Shown in pieces: positions 29,310-36,759 of a DNA stretch of 64,000 nucleotides. Made by a program: the position numbers and the translations under genes. The notes under the pieces are model-generated. The model did not search any database. It was not told the DNA's origin and was given only the letters and a program-made list of their open reading frames with translations. The stretch is taken from contig CP155577.1 in assembly GCA_001306305.2 (NCBI GenBank), positions 2,773,501 through 2,837,500 of the forward strand. The letters are read 5' to 3'. This DNA comes from Citromicrobium bathyomarinum. Lineage in GTDB: Bacteria; Pseudomonadota; Alphaproteobacteria; Sphingomonadales; Sphingomonadaceae. Positions within the stretch are counted from its first letter, which is position 1. Every line of letters starts with the position of its first letter.

Positions 29310-29980
29310 GTAACCCGGTCTATCTCGCCCTCGACCTGCCGCGGATCGACGCGGCCCGTGCCCTCGCCGAAAAGGTGAAGGGCCATGTCGGCGGGTTCAA
29401 GCTGGGCCTCGAATTCTTCTGCGCGCACGGCCACCACGGGGTGCACGAGATCGCACAGGTCGGGCTGCCGATCTTCCTCGACCTCAAGTTCCACGACATT
29501 CCCAACACGGTCGCCGGTGCGATGCAGGCGATTCACGTGCTCGAACCCGCAATCGTGACGGTCCACGCGGGCGGCGGGCGCGCGATGATGGAAGATGCCA
29601 AGGCGGCGGCGGGCGAGAATACCAAGGTGGTTGCGGTCACCATGCTCACCAGCCTCGACGAGCGCGATCTCGAGCGCACGGGCGTTTCGGGCAGCGCGCA
29701 CGATCAGGTGCTGCGCCTCGCCGATCTGGCGCAGGATGCCGGGCTCGACGGGATCGTATGCTCGGGCCACGAGGTGGGCGAAGTGCACAAGCGCTGGAAG
29801 CACGGCTTCTTCGTCGTCCCCGGCCTGCGCCCCGCGGGCAGCGCGGTCGGCGACCAGAAGCGCGTCGTCACCCCGCGCGCCGCGCGCAATGACGGCGCGA
29901 GCGTGCTGGTGATCGGGCGGCCGATTTCGAAGGCGGACGATCCGCTCGCCGCAGCGAAGGCCATCGAAGGCACGCTGTGA
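29306..29980 (+). CDS. pyrF: orotidine 5'-phosphate decarboxylase
   Basis: Makes UMP from OMP in pyrimidine synthesis. The 224-residue TIM-barrel protein has the active-site DLKFHDIPNTV motif (Lys with two Asp), VHAGGG, VTMLTS and the phosphate-binding GIRPAG-like loop PGLRPAGSAVGDQKR. The GTG start overlaps the lapA stop (GTGA). Its own stop overlaps the next gene's GTG, so three genes are tightly coupled. Confidence 0.96.
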   Translation: MSNPVYLALDLPRIDAARALAEKVKGHVGGFKLGLEFFCAHGHHGVHEIAQVGLPIFLDLKFHDIPNTVAGAMQAIHVLEPAIVTVHAGGGRAMMEDAKAAAGENTKVVAVTMLTSLDERDLERTGVSGSAHDQVLRLADLAQDAGLDGIVCSGHEVGEVHKRWKHGFFVVPGLRPAGSAVGDQKRVVTPRAARNDGASVLVIGRPISKADDPLAAAKAIEGTL

Positions 29981-30501
29981 AGCGCGGGGCTACCCTCGCC
30001 GCATTCGCCCTTGCCCTCGCTGCATGTGTCGGCACGCCGCGCGCATCCGAAAGAGTCGCGCTGATCGCCCCGGCGATGGGCGCCGCGCTGACCCGCCCCT
30101 GCTCGCGCCCCGGGCCTGACAATGCGGAGCGGTTCTTCGTCCCCTCGCCCAGCCAGATCACCGCGACCGAAACCGCCACCATGCGGCTCCTGCGCGAACG
30201 CGCCGGGGAATACGCCGCATCTCTCGGCAACGCGGCGGATGAACCGACGCCGTTCGACTGGCCCGCCGATCCTGCGCTCTATCATCGCCAGTATGTCGGC
30301 TATTATCAGGATGGCCGCGCGATGATTTACGGCAACTACTTTCCCGCCGGGTTCGACGCCGACCTCACCCAGCCGACCGGTCTGTGCGATGGCGGGTTCA
30401 GGTTCTTCGGGGTCGAGTATGATCTGGCCAGCCGCTCGGTCCGCCGGATCGCGTTCGACGGATCGCTGGGCGGCCCGTTGCTCGCCCCGATCGAACCCTG
30501 A
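29977..30501 (+). CDS. hypothetical lipoprotein
   Basis: A 174-residue protein with a lipoprotein signal (lipobox LALAAC, Cys17). The mature part contains PCSRPGPDN near residue 45, an HRQYVGYYQDGRAMIYGNYF segment and GLCDGGFRFFGVEYD, suggesting a small beta-rich domain with a possible disulfide. I recognise no family. The GTG start overlaps pyrF by four bases. It converges on another lipoprotein gene eight bases away. Confidence 0.65.
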   Translation: MKRGATLAAFALALAACVGTPRASERVALIAPAMGAALTRPCSRPGPDNAERFFVPSPSQITATETATMRLLRERAGEYAASLGNAADEPTPFDWPADPALYHRQYVGYYQDGRAMIYGNYFPAGFDADLTQPTGLCDGGFRFFGVEYDLASRSVRRIAFDGSLGGPLLAPIEP

Positions 30502-30509
30502 AGCGCGCG

Positions 30510-31016
30510 CTACTGCTCGGCAGGTGCGATCCTGATTGTCGGCGAATCGCTAGCCTCGACGCTCTCCGTCGCTTCCGAAGAGGGCTCGTCCGCGTAGTTC
30601 TCGAACACGTCGGCCATCATGTCGGGCGAGTTGATATTGTAGCCGACCAGCCTCAGCGAATCGCCCGATCCGCTGAACACGAAGGTCTCGACGCCCCGCC
30701 CCCGCTCGAAATGGGTCTCCATCTGCAAGGTGGTGAAGCTGCCCTGCGGGCTGGTGTTCATGTTGACGTTGGTCTGCGAGGTTTCCTCGACCGGCCCCAG
30801 GCTCTTGCGCAGCGTGCCCAGCAGGCGGACGAAATCCGCGCGCGAGGTCGCCTTGCGCAGCTGCTCGCCCGCATTGGTCCAGATCGCCTGATCCGCGCCC
30901 GCATTCAGCCGCTCGTGGAACACATCCACCTGCGCGCGCGCATCCTTCGCCTGCTGCACCGGGTTGCACCCGGCCAGCAGCACCCCGGCGAGTACCATTG
31001 CGATCCATTTCAGCAT
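30510..31016 (-). CDS. hypothetical lipoprotein
   Basis: A 168-residue protein with lipobox LLAGC (Cys17). The mature part begins with a helical region (AKDARAQVDVFHERLNAGAD), followed by a conserved-looking RKATSRADFVRLLGTLRKSLG and a beta-rich part (GSFTTLQMETHFERG), then an acidic end. This layout is reminiscent of DUF3887/DUF4019-type periplasmic domains, but I cannot assign it firmly. The ATG at 31014-31016 opens directly into the signal. It is divergent from trpF. Confidence 0.65.
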   Translation of the reverse strand: MLKWIAMVLAGVLLAGCNPVQQAKDARAQVDVFHERLNAGADQAIWTNAGEQLRKATSRADFVRLLGTLRKSLGPVEETSQTNVNMNTSPQGSFTTLQMETHFERGRGVETFVFSGSGDSLRLVGYNINSPDMMADVFENYADEPSSEATESVEASDSPTIRIAPAEQ

Positions 31017-31101
31017 TGCCGTGTCCCCCACTCGTCCGCTCCATGCGATTGCCGGGCGAGTAGCATTTGCCTCGGCAAGGCCAAGCTATAAGAGCACACA
31101 C

Positions 31102-31746
31102 ATGCCCACCCAGATCAAGATTTGCGGACTCTCGACGCCCGAAACGCTCGATGCGGCAGTGAATGCAGGTGCGAGCCATGTCGGCCTGGTCCATTTCGCA
31201 AAGAGCCCGCGCCATGTGAGCCTGGAAACCGCAGCCGAGCTGCGCGCGCGGGTGCCCGATCATGTCTCCACGGTGGTGCTGGTGGTCGACCCGGACGAAG
31301 CGCTGCTTGGCGCGATCGTCGAGAATGTCCGGCCCGATATCATCCAGTTCCACGGCCGCGAAGCGCACGAAGCGCTTGCAGTGACGGGCGCACAATTCGA
31401 TGTCGAGACATGGAAAGCGGTCGGCCTGGGCGATGCCTCCGCGCTGGACCGGGCGACCACCTACAAGGGCTGCGCAGACCGCCTGCTGTTCGATGCGCCA
31501 CCAGCATTGCTGCCCGGCGGCAATGGCGAGAGCTTCGACTGGGCCCTTCTCGACGAGGTCGATATCGGCATGCCCTGGGGGCTCGCGGGCGGGCTGACTC
31601 CGGAGAATGTCGCTGCGGCGATCCACCGCACCCGCGCTCCGCTAGTCGATGTGTCGAGCGGAGTGGAAAGCGCGCCGGGCGTGAAGGACGCCGCCCTGAT
31701 CCGCGCCTTCTGCGACGCCGTGCGCGCTGCGGACGCGAACCGCTGA
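31102..31746 (+). CDS. trpF: phosphoribosylanthranilate isomerase
   Basis: Third step from chorismate to tryptophan. The 214-residue TIM barrel has KICGLSTPETL with the catalytic Cys, VGLVHFAKSPRHV, IIQFHGRE, LLFDAPP with the catalytic Asp, and WGLAGGLTPENV and DVSSGVESAPGVKD for phosphate binding. trpB normally follows closely; here an antisense outer-membrane gene and a spacer lie between them (about 720 bases). Confidence 0.96.
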   Translation: MPTQIKICGLSTPETLDAAVNAGASHVGLVHFAKSPRHVSLETAAELRARVPDHVSTVVLVVDPDEALLGAIVENVRPDIIQFHGREAHEALAVTGAQFDVETWKAVGLGDASALDRATTYKGCADRLLFDAPPALLPGGNGESFDWALLDEVDIGMPWGLAGGLTPENVAAAIHRTRAPLVDVSSGVESAPGVKDAALIRAFCDAVRAADANR

Positions 31747-31797
31747 GTACCAAGGCCGGAGCGGCAATGCGCCCCGGCCCGGCGACGGAAACGACGG

Positions 31798-32262
31798 TTA
31801 GAAAAAGGTACCGATGCCGATGGTGACGGCGTTGGCTTCGTGATGGTCGACGAACACGTGGCGGTATTCGGCGGCGATGTAGGTGCCGCTGTGGCCGAGG
31901 TGGTACTCGTAGCCGATCCCGGCATGCGGCCCGTCGCCATGGTGGGTGAAGGTGTATCCGCCCGCGAGGAAGATGCTGCCCTTCTCGCTCACCTTGGTGC
32001 CGAGGCGGCCGGTCAGCGCGAGTTCCACATAGGTATCTTCGGCGAGGATCTTCTCACCCGAGACTTCGCCGCCCAGGAACACCGTGTCGCCAAGGTCGAA
32101 ATCATAGCCCGCCGCAATGCCGAGGACCGGATCGGTTTCCCCGTCCGCCCACGCGACGCCGCCGCGAACTTCCGCGCGCGGGCCACCGGCTGCCTCTTCG
32201 GCGAAGGCCGGAGCCGCCGGCAGAGCGATCAGGAGAGCGGACAACACAACAGGCTTAATCAT
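31798..32262 (-). CDS. small outer-membrane beta-barrel protein
   Basis: A 154-residue protein with a signal peptide (LLIALPAAPAFA-E) and then alternating beta strands with aromatic ends: GIAAGYDFDLGDTVFLGGEVSG, YVELALTGRLG, IFLAGGYTFT and TYIAAEYRHVF. It terminates in Phe (IGIGTFF), the usual outer-membrane barrel ending. This indicates a small eight-strand barrel of unknown role. It is antisense to the trp genes and lies between trpF and trpB. Confidence 0.8.
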   Translation of the reverse strand: MIKPVVLSALLIALPAAPAFAEEAAGGPRAEVRGGVAWADGETDPVLGIAAGYDFDLGDTVFLGGEVSGEKILAEDTYVELALTGRLGTKVSEKGSIFLAGGYTFTHHGDGPHAGIGYEYHLGHSGTYIAAEYRHVFVDHHEANAVTIGIGTFF

Positions 32263-32362
32263 CGAAACATCCCATCAAGGGGCCACCGCGCACTCGCCGG
32301 AGCGCCGGCCCGAACCAGACCCATAAGGCTTCCATCATAGAGGGACGCGCCGCGCCCGATTC

Positions 32363-32381
32363 CCCGGAGGCCGGGTTTTTT
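32363..32381 (+). terminator. candidate terminator or leader hairpin upstream of trpB
   Basis: CCCGG-AGG-CCGGG followed by six T residues, about 85 bases before the trpB ATG. The stem is short but GC-only. It could stop read-through from trpF or act within the trpB leader. No Trp-rich leader peptide is visible near it. Confidence 0.4.
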
Positions 32382-32466
32382 GGGCAGCGCGGGCGTGGCA
32401 ACCGGCTCGCACTACCCACGCAAACCGGTGGACATGATTTTGCGGCTCTGCCAATCGCTCAGGCCT

Positions 32467-33711
32467 ATGCGCACACCCCAGACCAGCCCGGGCGACACCG
32501 CCGACACCCCCAACAGCTTCCGCCAGCAGCCGGACGATCGCGGCCATTTCGGCGATTTCGGCGGGCGCTACGTCGCCGAAACGCTGATGCCGAACATCCT
32601 CGCGCTGGAGCAGGCCTATGACGAGGCGAAGAAGGACCCCGCCTTCACCGACCAGTTCGAGGATCTGCTGGAGCACTATGTCGGCCGTCCCAGTCCCTTG
32701 TATTTTGCGGAGCGTCTGACCGAAGCGCTCGGCGGTGCGCAGGTGTGGTTCAAGCGCGACGAGCTCAATCACACCGGCGCGCACAAGATCAACAACTGCA
32801 TCGGGCAGATCCTGCTCGCGATCCGCATGGGCAAGACGCGCATTATTGCAGAGACTGGCGCAGGCCAGCACGGCGTCGCCACCGCCACGGTCTGCGCGCG
32901 CTTCGGCCTGCCTTGCGTGGTCTACATGGGCGCCGAAGACGTGCGGCGACAATCGCCCAACGTGTTCCGGATGAAGCTGCTCGGCGCGGAGATCGTCCCC
33001 GTCACCAGCGGGCGCGGCACGCTGAAAGACGCGATGAACGAGGCGCTGCGCGACTGGGTCGCGAATGTCGACAACACGTTCTACATCATCGGCACGGCGG
33101 CGGGCCCGCATCCCTACCCCGCGATGGTCCGCGACTTCCAGAGCGTGATCGGCACCGAGGCGCGCGCGCAGATCCAGCAGCGCACCAGCCGCCTGCCCGA
33201 CCTGCTGGTCGCCTGCATCGGCGGCGGCTCCAACGCGCTCGGCCTGTTCCACCCCTTCCTCGACGATCCGGACGTGAAGATGCTCGGCGTCGAAGCGGCG
33301 GGCCTCGGATTGGACGGCGACCAGCACGCCGCCAGCCTGACCGGCGGCGCGCCCGGCATCCTCCATGGCAACAAGACCTTCCTGCTGCAGGACGAGGACG
33401 GCCAGATCACCGAAGGCCACTCGATCTCCGCAGGCCTCGACTATCCCGGCATCGGGCCGGAGCACGCCTGGCTCAAAGACATCGGCCGCGTCGAATACAC
33501 CGCCGTCACCGACGACGAGGCGCTGGAAGCATTCCAGCTGCTGTGCCGGACCGAAGGGATCATCCCTGCGCTGGAGCCTTCGCATGCCATCGCGGCGGTG
33601 GCGAAGCGCGCGAAGGAGATGGACAAGGACGCCATCATCCTCGCGAATTTGTGCGGGCGCGGGGACAAGGACATCTTCACCGTGGCCGAGAAGCTGGGGG
33701 TGGAGATTTGA
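32467..33711 (+). CDS. trpB: tryptophan synthase beta chain
   Basis: Condenses indole and serine to tryptophan with PLP. The 414-residue product has the PLP lysine K107 in [37 protein letters not shown] and the phosphate-binding [10 protein letters not shown]. It ends AEKLGVEI. The ATG at 32467 is chosen because upstream in-frame codons fall in the leader. A diverged second copy of its last 36 codons lies 240 bases further on. Its stop overlaps a TTG-started small membrane gene. Confidence 0.97.
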   Translation: MRTPQTSPGDTADTPNSFRQQPDDRGHFGDFGGRYVAETLMPNILALEQAYDEAKKDPAFTDQFEDLLEHYVGRPSPLYFAERLTEALGGAQVWFKRDELNHTGAHKINNCIGQILLAIRMGKTRIIAETGAGQHGVATATVCARFGLPCVVYMGAEDVRRQSPNVFRMKLLGAEIVPVTSGRGTLKDAMNEALRDWVANVDNTFYIIGTAAGPHPYPAMVRDFQSVIGTEARAQIQQRTSRLPDLLVACIGGGSNALGLFHPFLDDPDVKMLGVEAAGLGLDGDQHAASLTGGAPGILHGNKTFLLQDEDGQITEGHSISAGLDYPGIGPEHAWLKDIGRVEYTAVTDDEALEAFQLLCRTEGIIPALEPSHAIAAVAKRAKEMDKDAIILANLCGRGDKDIFTVAEKLGVEI

Positions 33712-33881
33712 GCCCCCGCAGGCTGGCCTGGCTCACAATCGCTCTCGCGCTGGTCGGCTTGCTGTTCCTTGCGGTAAGCGGCCTGTGGCGCGACAACGGC
33801 GCGATAACCGCGACGGGGGGCGTGTTCCTTGCCACGATCACGATACTCGGCTTCTTCGTAAAAGTTGAGAAACCGGAATAG
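33708..33881 (+). CDS. small two-helix membrane protein, TTG start (copy 1)
   Basis: A 57-residue protein overlapping the trpB stop by four bases (TTGA). After a basic start (SPRRLAW) it has two hydrophobic helices, about residues 9-26 and 35-51, and a charged end. The start is inferred from the overlap and from the identical arrangement after the trpB fragment at 34061. No domain is recognised. A gene this short rests mainly on the repeated arrangement. Confidence 0.5.
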   Translation: MSPRRLAWLTIALALVGLLFLAVSGLWRDNGAITATGGVFLATITILGFFVKVEKPE

Positions 33882-33894
33882 TCGCACTCCCACT

Positions 33895-33934
33895 CGTCAA
33901 TGCGAGGAGCCAGGAAGACGACGTGGCCATCCAG
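33895..33934 (+). repeat. dispersed short repeat, copy 2
   Basis: Begins CGTCAATGCGAGGAGC and ends GGCCATCCAG, matching the inverted copy at 114-149. It lies between the two trpB-tail copies, directly before the second one. Confidence 0.6.
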
Positions 33935-33953
33935 ATTAAGAGGTTTCGACGAG

Positions 33954-34064
33954 CCGAAACGCGCAAAGGAAATGGACAAGAACGCGATGATCCTTGCCAA
34001 CCTGTGCGGGCGGGCGGACAAGGATATCTTCACGGCCGCGGAAAAGCTGAGGGTGGAGATTTGA
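33954..34064 (+). pseudogene. duplicated 3' end of trpB (last 36 codons)
   Basis: Translates as [20 protein letters not shown] followed by a tail ending AEKLRVEI and a stop. About 30 of 36 residues match the end of the intact trpB (differences include N for D, M for I, A for G and R for G). The match begins abruptly after a short spacer that follows the dispersed repeat. It has no start and cannot be functional. Differences are spread over both synonymous and coding sites, so the copy is not very recent or came from a related strain. Confidence 0.85.
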
Positions 34065-34231
34065 ATTATCCGAGGCGCATCTTTGAAATCGTTTCAGGCC
34101 TTATGGCGGTGATATTCATCGCTCTGGGCGGGTTCGAATTGAATGCGCTGACGGTTATCGGAATGCTCTGCGCCTTTGCCGGCTTGGGAGTGTATGCGTG
34201 GACGGAGATAATCGGCTTCGGGCTGAAGTGA
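34061..34231 (+). CDS. small two-helix membrane protein, TTG start (copy 2)
   Basis: A 56-residue protein that starts with TTG overlapping the stop of the trpB fragment by four bases, exactly as copy 1 overlaps the real trpB stop. It has a basic start (NYPRRIFEIV) and two hydrophobic helices (about residues 8-25 and 30-47), with the end IIGFGLK. The same N-terminal x-PRR motif and helix spacing suggest the two small proteins are related, though the sequences have diverged widely. Confidence 0.5.
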   Translation: MNYPRRIFEIVSGLMAVIFIALGGFELNALTVIGMLCAFAGLGVYAWTEIIGFGLK

Positions 34232-34257
34232 TACGCGTCGATTGCCATAGGCTGCAA

Positions 34258-34297
34258 AAGCCCTCTCCCCTTCAGGGGAGAGGGTTGGGAGAGGGGC
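34258..34297 (+). repeat. left 40-bp arm of the DUF559 element
   Basis: AAG, then a perfect 10-bp hairpin CCCTCTCCCC-TTCA-GGGGAGAGGG, then TTGGGAGAGGGGC. It is the inverted mate of 34647-34686 (35 of 40 positions equal). It ends one base before the TTG start of the DUF559 gene and supplies that gene's purine-rich ribosome site. Confidence 0.85.
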
Positions 34298-34298
34298 C

Positions 34299-34694
34299 TT
34301 GCGCGACGCCGAACTGACCCGCCGCGCCCGCGACATGCGCAAGGGCATGACCGAGCCGGAAACGCGGCTCTGGTTCGAACTGCGCGGCGGTCGCTTTCTC
34401 GGGCTCAAGTTTCGGCGGCAGAAGGTGATCGGGCGATACATAGCGGACTTCGCTGCGAACGCGCCGAAACTGGTGATCGAGCTGGATGGCGATACGCATG
34501 CGGGCCAACTGGACTATGATGCGGAGCGCACTCGCTATCTGGAAGCGCAAGGGTATCGGGTTGTCCGCTTTAGCAATGCGGAGGTGATGGAGAACATGGA
34601 CGGCGTTTTGCAACGGCTCGGCGAGATTGTGGGGGTGTTGCGCCATGCCCCTCCCCCAACCCCCTCCCCTGAAGGTGAGGGGGCTAAAGGATGA
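34299..34694 (+). CDS. DUF559 protein (PD-(D/E)XK/Vsr-like endonuclease fold)
   Basis: A 131-residue protein of the DUF559 family. The nuclease-like core is intact: TEPETRLWFELR (E19/E21), FLGLKFRRQKVIGRYIADF (D50), and VIELDGDTH (E61, D63, H67), then the terminal VVRFSNAEVMENMDGVL helix. This matches Vsr-like single-strand or mismatch nucleases in fold, but the activity of this subfamily is not known. The start is a TTG one base after the left repeat arm. The last 15 residues (PPPTPSPEGEGAKG) are encoded by the right arm. Gene and arms thus form one compact unit. The stop overlaps the next ATG by four bases. Confidence 0.88.
   Translation: MRDAELTRRARDMRKGMTEPETRLWFELRGGRFLGLKFRRQKVIGRYIADFAANAPKLVIELDGDTHAGQLDYDAERTRYLEAQGYRVVRFSNAEVMENMDGVLQRLGEIVGVLRHAPPPTPSPEGEGAKG
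34647..34686 (-). repeat. right 40-bp arm of the DUF559 element
   Basis: The inverted copy of 34258-34297, with the TTCA loop conserved (TGAA on the plus strand) and one mismatch in its own hairpin. It overlaps the last codons of the DUF559 gene and ends five bases before the next gene's ATG. Confidence 0.85.
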
Positions 34695-35143
34695 ACAACC
34701 CTGCCCCGCTCTCCCTCCACGGCTCGTGCCATTGCGGCCGCGTTTCGGTGGAGCTGCGCACCTCATCAGAGACACTCCCGGCGGCGCGCGCGTGCGGTTG
34801 CTCCTTCTGCACCAAGCATGGCGCGGCGTGGACCAGCGATCCTCAGGGCGAGCTTGTCCTGTCGCATCGCGCACCCGATGACATCCGCCGCTACCGCTTC
34901 GGGCTGGGCATTACCGACTTTATCATCTGCGCGCATTGCGGCGTGCCCTGCGCGGCGGTGGGCCTGGTAGACGACCGGCTGCTGGGCGTCGTCAACATCA
35001 ACACGATGGACCGCCTGAGCGACTTCGCCCCCGCCAACCCCGCCTCCTTCGACGGGGAAGAAACCGACGACCGCCTCGCACGGCGGCGCAAGGGCTGGAC
35101 GCCGGCGCGCATGGTGTGCGCACAAGATACAGACCGGGGATGA
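34691..35143 (+). CDS. GFA-family (glutathione-dependent formaldehyde-activating type) zinc protein
   Basis: A 150-residue protein with the zinc-binding cysteines of the GFA/CENP-V fold: GSCHCGRV (C13, C15), ACGCSFC, and CAHCGVPC. The first and third sets bind structural zinc; the middle set would form the second site. Family members were proposed to help glutathione react with formaldehyde, but most have no proven activity. The ATG overlaps the DUF559 stop, and its ribosome site (AAAGG) follows the right repeat arm. Confidence 0.85.
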   Translation: MNNPAPLSLHGSCHCGRVSVELRTSSETLPAARACGCSFCTKHGAAWTSDPQGELVLSHRAPDDIRRYRFGLGITDFIICAHCGVPCAAVGLVDDRLLGVVNINTMDRLSDFAPANPASFDGEETDDRLARRRKGWTPARMVCAQDTDRG

Positions 35144-35250
35144 GGGGATTTGGGATGACGCACCGACATGGGAACTTGGCGCTTTCCACGCTCGGGGCGA
35201 GGTAAGACAATGGTCGACGTAACACCGGCAGAGGAAAGGCGAGAAAACGC

Positions 35251-35796
35251 ATGAGCGGACTCGGCAGATCAGCCCTGATTTCCATTGCTCTGCTTTGGGC
35301 CACCATGCTCGCAGCGGTCGCCGTGATTTCGCCAATCTACGATGCCTTTCTGGCAAGGATAACCACGCCGCTACACCTCGGGTATGGTTGGGTGGGGCTT
35401 TTCTCGCCCGAAATCCCAATCTTCTATGGCTTCGGCCTCACTGTCCTTTTCGCCTTTCACTGGTGGCTATCGGGCTTGCTAGGAAAGGGTGCGCTCTGGA
35501 AGCACTGGCCAGCGAACATCATGCTCGCGCTCTCTGTGTTTTTCACGCTGGCAATCTTCGCCGAGGAGGCTGCTCACCATTTCTACGATTTCAGCGTCTT
35601 GTGCCGGGCAGGTGAACCTACAAGCGTCATTCTTGTAGATGAAACCTACCAATGTGTGCGATCGAGGATGGTCCTGCACGCATTGAACTGGTCCGTGTTC
35701 CTGCTTCCCATCCTCGCCATCCCCGTTCGGATTGCAGGATCGAAATCTCTCGCCAAGCCAGCAGGAGCCCCCGCCCACGAAGGTGACGGGGCTTAG
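35251..35796 (+). CDS. hypothetical four-helix membrane protein
   Basis: A 181-residue protein with four predicted helices (about residues 8-28, 55-76, 88-108 and 142-160) and a loop with two cysteines between helices 3 and 4 (FSVLCRAGE, YQCVRSR). No family is recognised. Base use is less GC-rich at third positions than in neighbouring housekeeping genes, which suggests more recent arrival. Its last nine codons (APAHEGDGA) fall in a diverged half-copy of the hairpin repeat, so the present end was probably created by that repeat. Confidence 0.6.
   Translation: MSGLGRSALISIALLWATMLAAVAVISPIYDAFLARITTPLHLGYGWVGLFSPEIPIFYGFGLTVLFAFHWWLSGLLGKGALWKHWPANIMLALSVFFTLAIFAEEAAHHFYDFSVLCRAGEPTSVILVDETYQCVRSRMVLHALNWSVFLLPILAIPVRIAGSKSLAKPAGAPAHEGDGA
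35768..35796 (-). repeat. diverged half-copy of the hairpin repeat
   Basis: Plus-strand CCCCGCCCACGAAGGTGACG followed by GGGCTTAGG aligns with the right DUF559 arm CCCCTCCCCTGAAGGTGAGG followed by GGGCTAAAGG. It forms the last codons and stop of the membrane-protein gene. Confidence 0.5.
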
Positions 35797-35958
35797 GTCT
35801 CGCTGTCCTACACCCCCTCCCCGCTGGCATAATCGCCGCATGACCTGCTCAGCACCCTTCCCGTCCCCGCCGTTCTTTGCCATGCGCGCGGTGGACAAGT
35901 TTTTCTCCCCTTGGACACTGTGTCAGGTGTGTCAGCGTTCAGCCCCGAAGGAGCCCAG

Positions 35959-36759
35959 GTGAACAACGCGAACCGAATCGCCGCCGCTTTTGCCAAGCCG
36001 CACCCTGCGCTGGTGTGCTTCGTCACCGCGGGCGATGGCGATACCGCCGCCAATCTCGATGCGCTGGTCGAAGGCGGCGCGGATGTGATCGAGCTGGGGA
36101 TGCCCTTCACCGATCCGATGGCGGACGGTCCCGCGATCCAGGCCGCGAATATCCGCGCATTGAAGGCGGGCACCACCACGCAGGACGTGCTGATGATCGC
36201 CAACGAGTTCCGCGAGCGGCAGCCGGACGTGCCGCTGGTGCTGATGGGCTATGCCAACCCGATGGTCCGCCGCGGCCCGGAGTGGTTCGCGCAAGAGGCA
36301 GCAGGCGCGGGCGTCGACGGGGTGATCTGCGTCGACATCCCGCCCGAGGAGGACTCCGCGCTCGGCCCGGCATTGCGCGAACGGGGCATCGCTCCGATCC
36401 GTCTCGCCACGCCGACCACCGACGACTTCCGCCTGCCGACCGTGATCGAGGGGAGCGAAGGCTTCCTCTACTACGTCTCCGTCGCCGGGATCACAGGCAA
36501 GCAGAGCGCCGCGCAGGACTCGATCGATGCGGCGGTGAAGCGGCTGAAGGCGGCGACCGACCTGCCCGTCGCGGTCGGCTTCGGCGTGCGCACGCCCGAA
36601 CAGGCCGGGGCGATCGCAAAGGTGGCCGATGGCGTCGTGGTCGGCTCGGCGCTGGTCGATCTAGTCGCCGAACATGGCGTTGATGCACCCACGCACCTGC
36701 GCGATCTCACCGCAAGGCTTGCCAAGGCGGTCCATTCTGCGGAAAGAGCAGCCGCATGA
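35959..36759 (+). CDS. trpA: tryptophan synthase alpha chain
   Basis: Splits indole-3-glycerol phosphate and passes indole to TrpB. The 266-residue TIM barrel has the catalytic Glu/Asp region [42 protein letters not shown] and [12 protein letters not shown]. The GTG at 35959 is chosen because AAGGAG lies five bases upstream; the coding frame has no good ATG. It overlaps accD by four bases. Confidence 0.96.
   Translation: MNNANRIAAAFAKPHPALVCFVTAGDGDTAANLDALVEGGADVIELGMPFTDPMADGPAIQAANIRALKAGTTTQDVLMIANEFRERQPDVPLVLMGYANPMVRRGPEWFAQEAAGAGVDGVICVDIPPEEDSALGPALRERGIAPIRLATPTTDDFRLPTVIEGSEGFLYYVSVAGITGKQSAAQDSIDAAVKRLKAATDLPVAVGFGVRTPEQAGAIAKVADGVVVGSALVDLVAEHGVDAPTHLRDLTARLAKAVHSAERAAA

Noticed and set aside
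31755-31780. GC-rich hairpin between trpF and the outer-membrane gene as a terminator
   Set aside because: The stem is strong (GGCCGG/CCGGCC) but has no T-run on either side; it may still have some effect, but it cannot be called a terminator.
33923-34063. In-frame N-terminal extension of the second small membrane protein through the trpB fragment
   Set aside because: The DNA is clearly trpB-derived in another frame; the TTG after the fragment mirrors the arrangement after the real trpB.
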